A stretch of DNA of 5,875 nt, from positions 1 through 5,875 of the forward strand of contig SLSE01000212.1 in assembly GCA_007130585.1 (NCBI GenBank), in the 5' to 3' direction. Both the position numbers and the translations under genes were made by a program. This DNA comes from Syntrophomonadaceae bacterium. GTDB taxonomy: Bacteria > Bacillota > Dethiobacteria > DTU022. The notes below the pieces were generated by a model, which saw only the letters and a list, made by a program, of their open reading frames with translations, was not told where the DNA came from and made no database searches. Below are positions 1 through 4,668 of the stretch, piece by piece; within the stretch, counting starts at the first letter, position 1; each line of letters begins with the position of its first letter.

Positions 1-578
1 GAAAAACTTCTACGGCAGTTTCATGGTTGAAGCAAATAATACTGGTTATCCTGGCAACTGTATTTATCAGCGTCCTGATCATCCAGACCTATGATATTAA
101 TGATGTATCGATGGAGCCCACTTTTGATCCTCACGGCAACAGGGTTATGGTATTCCTGACCCCGTATATTTTCGGTAACCTGCCCGATCGCGGGGATATA
201 GTAATAGTTGACAGCAGGGTTGATCGTGAAAGGACTATGGCAGACCGTTTCACGGACAGCCCGGTTATTTCGGTTATTATGCAGCAGAGAAACGAAAACC
301 TCTGGATTAAGAGAGTGATCGGCCTACCCGGCGATCACCTGGAATTCATAAATGGAGCAGTGCACCGCAACGGCGAAGCGCTGGTTGAAGATTACATTAA
401 AGAAAGCATGAATGAAGGCTTTGAAGCAACAGTCGTACCGGAAGGGCATATCTACGTTATGGGAGACAACCGCAACAGGAGCAGTGACAGCCGGCACGTC
501 GGCCCTGTGCCGCTGAGCAATGTTCAGGGCCGGGTCATCCTGCGCTTTTTCCCCTTTGATAAAATCAACGCTTATTAA
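1..578 (+). CDS. lepB: Signal peptidase I (type I leader peptidase, S26 family), 5'-truncated by window edge
   Basis: Membrane-bound serine protease that removes signal peptides from exported preproteins on the outer face of the membrane. Numbering from the TTG at 27, a hydrophobic segment (about residues 4-19) is followed by the catalytic serine in VSMEPT (Ser28, codon 108-110), the RGDIVIV box (55-61), the catalytic lysine in WIKRVIGLPGD (Lys95, codon 309-311), and the GDNR...SSDSR box near the C-terminus. Ser28 and Lys95 form the Ser/Lys dyad known for the family. About 40 residues separate the RGD box from Lys95, longer than in short Sip proteins. I recall similar inserts in clostridial homologues but cannot check this. 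The reading frame stays open from base 3 through the TTG, giving residues such as STAVSW, and the TTG has no SD site. I infer that the real start is upstream of the window and that the gene is complete in the genome. The stop is TAA 576-578. Confidence 0.95.
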   Translation, partial: KTSTAVSWLKQIILVILATVFISVLIIQTYDINDVSMEPTFDPHGNRVMVFLTPYIFGNLPDRGDIVIVDSRVDRERTMADRFTDSPVISVIMQQRNENLWIKRVIGLPGDHLEFINGAVHRNGEALVEDYIKESMNEGFEATVVPEGHIYVMGDNRNRSSDSRHVGPVPLSNVQGRVILRFFPFDKINAY

Positions 579-585
579 GCGGGGG

Positions 586-720
586 ATGGTTGACATCGGC
601 GGCAGCGCCGGCGGCATCAGCCGTTACGGTTGGCCCGTCATATTGATTGCCGCCGGCCTGTCTCTAAGCTGGGTATTGAGGTTGAAGTTGCCGGGCAAAA
701 TGAACCTTTTTGTCTTTTGA
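586..720 (+). CDS. Doubtful small ORF, 44 aa, one possible membrane segment
   Basis: The ORF runs from ATG 586 to TGA 718-720, just after the signal peptidase gene. The predicted peptide has a Gly-rich start and then a hydrophobic run (GWPVILIAAGLSLSWVL) that could span a membrane, followed by a few basic residues. Against it: the only purine-rich tract (GGGGG 581-585) touches the ATG with no spacer, there is no recognisable homology, and much of the ORF is a GC-rich inverted repeat (607-657), which could create hydrophobic codons by chance. It is listed because nothing else explains this stretch. It is probably not a real gene. Confidence 0.15.
   Translation: MVDIGGSAGGISRYGWPVILIAAGLSLSWVLRLKLPGKMNLFVF
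607..657 (+). repeat. GC-rich inverted repeat / hairpin after the signal peptidase gene
   Basis: GCCGGCGGC (607-615) is the exact reverse complement of GCCGCCGGC (649-657). The stem continues inward as ATCA (616-619) with TGAT (644-647) after skipping T648. That makes 13 pairs with one bulge and a 24-base loop. No T-run follows, so it is not a standard intrinsic terminator. It could protect the 3' end of the signal peptidase mRNA or be a remnant of a small repeat element. Confidence 0.45.
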
Positions 721-735
721 TTGTCTATATAGTGT

Positions 736-762
736 AGCCGGTGATCAGGCTTAAATTTTTTT
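736..762 (+). terminator. Weak possible terminator after the signal peptidase gene
   Basis: A short stem AGCC (736-739) / GGCT (748-751) with an 8-base loop is followed by TAAA and then seven Ts (756-762). The T-run fits an intrinsic terminator, but a stem of only four pairs, set four bases away from the Ts, is marginal. No better terminator is visible between 579 and 865. Confidence 0.25.
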
Positions 763-780
763 GTCCTGCGGGAATGGTCT

Positions 781-866
781 GTTTGTGCCCGGGGGGCGGG
801 GTTGCTGATACACTACCAGTTCCAGGACAACACGAGCAACTGTAACCCCGTCCCCCGGGCATAAAT
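781..866 (+). repeat. Long stem-loop: 25-bp inverted repeat reaching the alkD-like start codon
   Basis: The left arm 781-805 pairs with the right arm 842-866 without a gap: 21 Watson-Crick pairs and four G.U pairs (781/866, 785/862, 796/851, 804/843). The core is CCCGGGGG against CCCCCGGG. The loop is 36 bases (806-841). All four non-Watson-Crick positions are G.U in + strand RNA but would be A.C mismatches in RNA of the - strand, which fits selection on a + strand transcript. No T-run follows either arm, so it is not an ordinary terminator. The right arm ends on the T of the TTG at 866 and includes all sequence where an SD site for that start would lie. It could be a cis-acting RNA controlling the next gene, an RNase III-type processing site, or a small palindromic repeat element. 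Confidence 0.7.
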
Positions 867-1597
867 TGGAAAGGGTGAAAGCTATCTCAGGGGCTGAACT
901 GGTCAGGCAAAAGCTAAAAAACTGCGGAGATTCCAAAAAGGCAGCTCATCTGGCAAAATTCTTCCAGGCCTTTCCGGGAGGTTACGGGGAGGGAGACCGG
1001 TTCCTGGGAGTCGCCGTTCCCGTTCAGCGCCGGATCGCGAAGAGCTGGTACAGGGACATTGCCCTGTGCGAGCTGGAAAACCTGCTCCGCGACCCTCTGC
1101 ACGAGTGCCGTTTAACAGCGATCTTTATCATGGTTTATAAGTTTGAAAAAGCAAAGACGACCTCACAACGGGAAGCGCTGATTTCTCTGTATCTCGGAAA
1201 CCTGATTAACGTTAATAACTGGGACCTGGTTGATTCTTCGGCCTATAAACTCCTGGGGCCGTACCTGGCCGACAAAGACAGAAGCCTGCTTTACAGCCTG
1301 GCCGGTTCGGGAGTTCTCTGGCAGGAAAGAATAGCCGTTATTGCCACCCTCCATTTTATTCGCCATCATGATTATGCCGATACCCTGGAGCTGGCAAAGA
1401 TGTTGATCGGACACAGGCATGATCTGATTCACAAAGCTGTCGGGTGGATGCTCAGGGAAACAGGCAACCGGGACTTTAAGGTAGAATATGACTTTTTACA
1501 GGAAAATTACAGGATCATGCCCCGGACAATGCTGCGTTATGCCATTGAAAAATTTGAGCCGGATCTAAGGAAGAGGTTTCTGGCGGGTCAGGTTTAA
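866..1597 (+). CDS. AlkD-like DNA alkylation repair protein (HEAT-repeat DNA glycosylase family)
   Basis: Predicted cytoplasmic base-excision enzyme of the AlkC/AlkD family (Pfam DNA_alkylation), whose characterised members remove positively charged alkylated purines such as 3-methyl- and 7-methyl-adducts. The 243 residues match the family along their length: FPGGYGEGDRFLGVAVP (36-52), NNWDLVDSSA (117-126), a WQERIAVIATLHFIR helix (152-166), DLIHKAVGWMLRE (186-198) and MPRTMLRYAIEKF near the end. By alignment from memory with Bacillus cereus AlkD, Trp119, Asp123, Arg155 and Trp194 correspond to the DNA-contacting and catalytic residues Trp109, Asp113, Arg148 and Trp187, so the enzyme looks intact. 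The start is uncertain. TTG 866 is the first possible one but has no good SD and lies at the end of a long stem-loop; GTG 875 is also possible. The purine tract GGAAAGGGTG (868-877) would suit initiation near 884, where the codon is ATC. It stands alone rather than in an obvious operon. Confidence 0.9.
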   Translation: MERVKAISGAELVRQKLKNCGDSKKAAHLAKFFQAFPGGYGEGDRFLGVAVPVQRRIAKSWYRDIALCELENLLRDPLHECRLTAIFIMVYKFEKAKTTSQREALISLYLGNLINVNNWDLVDSSAYKLLGPYLADKDRSLLYSLAGSGVLWQERIAVIATLHFIRHHDYADTLELAKMLIGHRHDLIHKAVGWMLRETGNRDFKVEYDFLQENYRIMPRTMLRYAIEKFEPDLRKRFLAGQV

Positions 1598-1648
1598 AAG
1601 GCGATACATTTACGGTCCTAACCCCGGTACCTGCTTATAAAACCTATA

Positions 1649-1657
1649 GAAGGCGGG
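1649..1657 (+). promoter_or_regulatory. Ribosome binding site of the LCP gene
   Basis: GAAGGCGGG lies six bases before ATG 1664 and supports that start. The 66-base gap 1598-1663 also contains a TATAAA (1636-1641), but no -35 box at a normal distance. Confidence 0.6.
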
Positions 1658-1663
1658 AATAAT

Positions 1664-2938
1664 ATGGGCAGAAAAACTAAAAGAAAAGGCTCCGCTTTTA
1701 TTCTTAAACTATTCATTGCAATACTGGCAGTTTTATTGTTGGCAGGGATCGCATTTTCTTTCTACCCGGCGCCCCTGTTCAGTATGCCGTCCGGGATAAC
1801 AGCCTCTGCGGCCAAAGAGGGCGGCGCAATCAGTGGTGGCGAAACTATCAATATTGCGCTTCTCGGTTTCGACCGTCCTTCTTCGGGAGGCCGGGAAGGC
1901 AGCCTCTACCGGCCCGATACGATTATGATTGCTGCAATCAACCCGCGCAGCGCTTCTGTTAACCTGGTTAATATCCCGCGGGACAGCTATGTGCAGATTT
2001 ACGGCACAGAACACCGCGATAAAATCAACCATTCATACATGTACGGTTATTACCGGGCTTCGGATGATGAAGATCCGCACAAGAAAGGCCTGGAAACCAC
2101 CCTGCTGACTATTCGCGAATTTTTGGGAGGGATACCGCTGCATGGCTATATCAGTGTTGATATGGGCGGCGCCGAAGATATTATCGACAGTGTGGGCGGT
2201 TTGTATTACGATGTAGAATTTGATGTCCGATCAAACTTCGGACAGGGGCGGCTGCTGGTTGAGGAGGGTTACCAGCTGCTGGACGGCAAACAATTCATGC
2301 ATTATGTTCGCAACCGGGCCGGTCACCAGGGTGGAGAAAGGGGCCGGACGCAGCGGCAGCAGCAGGCTATGGTTGCCCTTTACGATCAAATTAAAGGCCC
2401 GCAGGGCATAATTAAAATCCCCCGCCTCTACAGCGCGGTTGCCCGAAATGTTGAAACAGGGCTTAACCTGCCCCAAAAGACTGCCCTCGCATTAACGGGA
2501 CTGCGGGGCAATCCTTCGGAGATTGAAACCTTTGTTTTCAGCGGGAGGGGCCAGTTATCAAATCGGAACGGTCAGAACATATGGTACCTGGTAATCGATG
2601 AGCAGGAAAGGGTGGAGATAATCGAGGCCGTTTTCGGCGTAACTGTTGAAAAACGTCCCCAGGTAACCCTGCCCGGGCCGGTTACTCCTGAACCGGAAAC
2701 CCCCGAACCGGATCCCGTCCCGGACCCGCTGCCCGAGCCGGAACCCGCCCCCGACCCTGAACCGGACCCCGGGCCGGATCCCGATTCCGAGCCTGACCCG
2801 GAACCGGATCCCGAACCTGACCCGGAGCCTGATCCCGACCCGGATACGGATCCGGAAGAGTCCGGGGATACAAACCCGGAAACCGGTCCGGCACCCGATC
2901 CCGACCCCGGTTCGGAAGAAGAAAATGGCGGGAATTAG
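1664..2938 (+). CDS. LytR-CpsA-Psr (LCP) family protein with acidic Pro-rich C-terminal tail
   Basis: LCP proteins are membrane-anchored phosphotransferases that attach anionic glycopolymers (teichoic acid, capsule) from lipid carriers to peptidoglycan outside the cell. The 424-residue product starts with a basic N-terminus (GRKTKRKG), then one membrane segment (about 12-33), giving an N-in/C-out topology. The LCP domain runs from about residue 62 to 240. Conserved positions seen are Asp70 (LLGFD), Asp85 (RPDTIM), Arg106 (NIPRDSYV), Lys120 (KINHSYMYG), Arg216 and Arg218 (YVRNR), Arg228 and Gln232 (GRTQRQQQ). The Asp usually found between the last two Arg groups is Glu225 here. After a linker, residues 341-415 are almost entirely Pro, Asp and Glu, probably disordered and strongly negative, reaching into or through the wall. 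The start is fixed by the SD GAAGGCGGG. The substrate glycopolymer cannot be told from the sequence. No terminator follows it before the pyr promoter. Confidence 0.93.
   Translation: MGRKTKRKGSAFILKLFIAILAVLLLAGIAFSFYPAPLFSMPSGITASAAKEGGAISGGETINIALLGFDRPSSGGREGSLYRPDTIMIAAINPRSASVNLVNIPRDSYVQIYGTEHRDKINHSYMYGYYRASDDEDPHKKGLETTLLTIREFLGGIPLHGYISVDMGGAEDIIDSVGGLYYDVEFDVRSNFGQGRLLVEEGYQLLDGKQFMHYVRNRAGHQGGERGRTQRQQQAMVALYDQIKGPQGIIKIPRLYSAVARNVETGLNLPQKTALALTGLRGNPSEIETFVFSGRGQLSNRNGQNIWYLVIDEQERVEIIEAVFGVTVEKRPQVTLPGPVTPEPETPEPDPVPDPLPEPEPAPDPEPDPGPDPDSEPDPEPDPEPDPEPDPDPDTDPEESGDTNPETGPAPDPDPGSEEENGGN
2684..2908 (+). repeat. Low-complexity Pro-Asp/Pro-Glu coding repeat in the LCP gene
   Basis: Encodes residues 341-415 of the LCP protein as alternating Pro with Asp or Glu. 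The clearest DNA repeat is four tandem 12-base units at 2789-2836 of the form GAR-CCK-GAY-CCS (Glu-Pro-Asp-Pro), with drift at third positions. Such a tract is expected to vary in length by slippage or recombination between strains. The third-base drift shows the array is not freshly expanded and suggests the amino-acid pattern is maintained. Confidence 0.85.
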
Positions 2939-2963
2939 CAGCGGCCACGGATAAAAAATTTAG

Positions 2964-2992
2964 TTGACATTGAGTCAGTTACATGTTAAGGT
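2964..2992 (+). promoter_or_regulatory. Promoter of the pyr operon (vegetative sigma type)
   Basis: A perfect -35 TTGACA (2964-2969) is followed after 17 bases by TAAGGT (2987-2992). An extended -10 TG (2984-2985) stands one base before that hexamer and compensates for its poor match to TATAAT. Transcription would begin near 2999, just before the PyrR-binding hairpin. The promoter lies 25 bases after the LCP stop codon. Confidence 0.75.
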
Positions 2993-3004
2993 AGCATCAG
3001 TCAG

Positions 3005-3043
3005 GCACCCTTTAAGATAGTCCTGCGAGGCTGGCAAGGGGGC
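3005..3043 (+). promoter_or_regulatory. PyrR-binding hairpin (anti-antiterminator) of the pyr leader
   Basis: AGTCCTGCGAGGCT (3019-3032) fits the published PyrR recognition consensus ARUCCNGNGAGGYU at every position. The upper stem is A3019-T3032, G3020-C3031, C3022-G3030 and C3023-G3029, with T3021 bulged and loop TGCGA. The lower stem is CCCTT (3008-3012) with AAGGG (3036-3040), extended past an A.G mismatch by two more pairs to 3005/3043. In the known Firmicute mechanism, PyrR with UMP/UTP stabilises this hairpin, which blocks the antiterminator and lets the terminator form. Confidence 0.92.
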
Positions 3044-3075
3044 GACAGAAGAAGTATACCTGTACACCGCCCGCT
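3037..3075 (+). promoter_or_regulatory. Candidate antiterminator pairing of the pyr leader
   Basis: GGGCG (3040-3044) can pair with CGCCC (3068-3072), and AG (3037-3038) with CT (3074-3075) beyond one mismatch. This takes bases from the 3' side of the PyrR hairpin and from the 5' arm of the terminator, as an antiterminator must. The helix is short and other pairings are possible, so the exact fold is inferred. The logic of mutually exclusive structures is well supported by the flanking hairpins. Confidence 0.5.
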
Positions 3076-3097
3076 CCCAAAGCATGGCGGTGTTTTT
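3064..3097 (+). terminator. Intrinsic terminator (attenuator) of the pyr leader
   Basis: A perfect 8-base stem, ACACCGCC (3064-3071) with GGCGGTGT (3086-3093), encloses a 14-base loop and runs into five Ts (3093-3097). An outer helix CCTGT (3059-3063) / ACAGG (3102-3106) is also possible once the RNA is longer. The terminator sits between the PyrR site and pyrR, where it ends transcription when pyrimidines are plentiful. Confidence 0.88.
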
Positions 3098-3107
3098 GTA
3101 TACAGGG

Positions 3108-3149
3108 ACCTTCTCCCCTGCTGCCGCTGAGCAGATAATGGGAGGAGGT
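3108..3149 (+). promoter_or_regulatory. Hairpin sequestering the pyrR ribosome binding site
   Basis: The pyrR SD tract GGGAGGAGGT (3140-3149) pairs with ACCTTCTCCC (3108-3117): nine Watson-Crick pairs and one G.U. Above it, CTGCT (3118-3122) pairs with AGCAG (3130-3134) around a 7-base loop, leaving ATAAT (3135-3139) as a bulge. A competing small hairpin CAGGG (3103-3107) / CCCTG (3116-3120) would release part of the SD. The fold suggests translational control of pyrR in addition to the terminator. This is inference from pairing only. Confidence 0.55.
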
Positions 3150-3155
3150 GAAAAA

Positions 3156-3707
3156 ATGGCGCTTATCCGCAAAGCGACTGTCATGGACGAAAAAGCTATC
3201 ATGCAGGCCCTGCGCCGTATAGCCCACGAAATAATCGAGCATAACAAGAGCACAGACAACCTGGCCCTGGTCGGAATCCGCAAGCGCGGAGCTCCCCTGG
3301 CCGACCGCCTGCAGTCCCTCCTGAATGAAATTGAAGGCGCTTCAATTCCCCTTGGCATACTTGACATCACCCTTTACCGCGATGATCTTACCCGGCGGCA
3401 GGATCAGCCTGAAGTCCACACCACGGATGTTCCCTTTGATTTAGATAAAAAAGATATCGTAATAGTCGACGACGTTCTATACACTGGCCGCACAACCCGC
3501 GCTGCCATGGATGCCCTGATCGACCTCGGCCGGCCCGACACGATCCAGCTGGCCGTACTGGTTGACCGCGGGCACCGCGAGCTGCCGATCAGGGCTGATT
3601 ATGTCGGCAAGAATGTTCCTACATCGCGTGGTGAAAGGGTAAATGTAATGGTTAAAGAAATCGATGACGTGGACCGGGTTGATATCCTGGAAGACAGGCA
3701 GGAGTAA
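3156..3707 (+). CDS. pyrR: PyrR: pyr operon RNA-binding attenuation protein / uracil phosphoribosyltransferase
   Basis: Bifunctional protein of the type I phosphoribosyltransferase fold. It binds pyr mRNA leaders in response to UMP/UTP and usually also converts uracil and PRPP to UMP. The 183 residues are the normal family length. Key parts are the N-terminal helix with RRIAHEIIE (20-28), the VGIRKRGAPLADRL segment (39-52), LDITLYRDDLT (69-79) and the PRPP-binding motif DIVIVDDVLYTGRT (100-113) with its paired aspartates 105-106. The start is ATG 3156, seven bases after the strong SD GGAGGAGG (3141-3148). The frame is open farther upstream to an ATG at 3084, but that codon lies inside the terminator stem and is not used. 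It is the first gene of the operon and its own leader carries a consensus PyrR site, so it should be autoregulated. pyrB follows after 28 bases. Confidence 0.97.
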   Translation: MALIRKATVMDEKAIMQALRRIAHEIIEHNKSTDNLALVGIRKRGAPLADRLQSLLNEIEGASIPLGILDITLYRDDLTRRQDQPEVHTTDVPFDLDKKDIVIVDDVLYTGRTTRAAMDALIDLGRPDTIQLAVLVDRGHRELPIRADYVGKNVPTSRGERVNVMVKEIDDVDRVDILEDRQE

Positions 3708-3717
3708 AGAGCATTCC

Positions 3718-3725
3718 AAAGGAGG
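3718..3725 (+). promoter_or_regulatory. Ribosome binding site deciding the pyrB TTG start
   Basis: AAAGGAGG, a near-perfect SD, lies 10 bases before TTG 3736. The resulting N-terminus (QTLRRKDILGLEEMSAEEI) matches the family. The upstream in-frame ATG at 3664 lies inside pyrR and has no comparable SD. Confidence 0.85.
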
Positions 3726-3735
3726 ATACAAACAG

Positions 3736-4668
3736 TTGCAAACCTTAAGGCGTAAAGACATCCTCGGCCTGGAGGAAATGTCTGCCGAAGAGATTACCCT
3801 GATCCTGGAGACGGCCCGCTCCATGCGGGAAATTATCCAGCGACCGATAAAGAAAGTTCCTGCGCTGCGCGGGCGTTCCATGATCAACCTTTTCTATGAA
3901 CCGAGCACCAGGACCAAGGCCAGCTTTGAACTGGCCCAGAAGTACATGAGCTCTGACCCGATCAGCGTGGGAGGTTCTTCATCAAGCCTCGTTAAAGGCG
4001 AAACCCTGAAAGATACAGTCCGTAACCTTGAAATGATGAATATTGATTGTGTCGTCATGCGCCATCCTGTTTCTGGATCAGCTCATTACCTGGCCCGTAA
4101 CGTGGAGATATCAGTAATTAATGCCGGTGACGGCATGCATGAACATCCCACCCAGGGGCTGCTCGATATGTTTACAATTCTAGATAAAAAAGGCAGGCTG
4201 GAAGAACTAAAGGTGGTTATTGTCGGCGATATCCGCCACAGCCGGGTTGCCCGTTCCAACATCTGGGGCCTTAAAAAAATGGGCGCCCAGGTCCTTGTTT
4301 CCGGCCCGCCGACCCTGATGCCGCCCGACCTGGAAGTTTTCGGGGTGGAGTACTGCCCCCGGGTAGAGGAAGCTGTTGAGGGAGCCGATGTGGTTATGGC
4401 CCTGAGACTGCAGAAAGAACGCCAGGAAGGCGGCCTGTTCCCCACCCTGCGGGAATATGCCGAACTGTACGGGCTGTCTTCCGAAAGCGCGGCCCGGGCC
4501 AAAGATGATGCCCTGATTATGCACCCCGGCCCAATAAACAGGGGTATTGAAATAACATCAGAACTGGCCGACGGCCCCCGTTCAGTAGTCCTCGAGCAGG
4601 TTACCGCCGGGGTGGCGGTCCGTATGGCGATTCTCTACCTTTTACTGGGAGGGGCAAAAGAAGAATGA
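3736..4668 (+). CDS. pyrB: Aspartate carbamoyltransferase catalytic subunit
   Basis: Catalyses carbamoyl phosphate + L-aspartate to N-carbamoyl-aspartate, the first committed step of de novo pyrimidine synthesis, in the cytoplasm as a trimer. The product has 310 residues, the usual bacterial length. Carbamoyl-phosphate site: FYEPSTRTKASFE (53-65) with the Ser-Thr-Arg-Thr cluster at 57-60, and the mobile loop SSSSLVKGET (81-90) with Lys87. Other family motifs are RHPVSGSAHYLA, HEHPTQGLLDM, VGDIRHSRVARSN, the aspartate-binding MALRLQKERQ and HPGPINRGIEI. All look intact. The start is TTG 3736, supported by AAAGGAGG. The stop TGA (4666-4668) overlaps the pyrC ATG by four bases, which implies translational coupling. 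No pyrI regulatory subunit is seen in the window, consistent with Gram-positive type enzymes that lack it, although one could lie elsewhere. Confidence 0.98.
   Translation: MQTLRRKDILGLEEMSAEEITLILETARSMREIIQRPIKKVPALRGRSMINLFYEPSTRTKASFELAQKYMSSDPISVGGSSSSLVKGETLKDTVRNLEMMNIDCVVMRHPVSGSAHYLARNVEISVINAGDGMHEHPTQGLLDMFTILDKKGRLEELKVVIVGDIRHSRVARSNIWGLKKMGAQVLVSGPPTLMPPDLEVFGVEYCPRVEEAVEGADVVMALRLQKERQEGGLFPTLREYAELYGLSSESAARAKDDALIMHPGPINRGIEITSELADGPRSVVLEQVTAGVAVRMAILYLLLGGAKEE

Noticed and set aside
27..29. TTG 27 as the true start of the signal peptidase gene
   Set aside because: The frame is open to the window edge, no SD precedes the TTG, and family members have extra residues before the membrane segment. 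The gene most likely starts upstream.
728..733. TATAGT as a -10 box for the alkD-like gene
   Set aside because: There is no -35 at a suitable distance and no extended -10 TG. Possible but unsupported.
781..866. The long stem-loop as an intrinsic terminator or a CRISPR repeat
   Set aside because: No T-run follows it on either strand, and there is only a single copy with no spaced repeats.
1609..1641. Promoter for the LCP gene (TTTACG ... TATAAA)
   Set aside because: The spacer is 21 bases, too long for a normal sigma-70 type promoter, and no better -35 is found at 16-18 bases.
2682..2948. Minus-strand ORF rich in Arg, Pro and Gly
   Set aside because: It is the mirror of the Pro-Asp/Glu repeat in the LCP gene. 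Low-complexity GC-rich DNA keeps the opposite strand open by chance.
3084..3155. N-terminal extension of pyrR from ATG 3084
   Set aside because: The ATG lies in the 3' part of the leader terminator region, has no SD, and the extension is not family-like. ATG 3156 has a strong SD and gives the normal 183-residue length.
3664..3735. N-terminal extension of pyrB from ATG 3664
   Set aside because: It overlaps the pyrR coding region in another frame. TTG 3736 has a near-perfect SD and gives the typical N-terminus and length.
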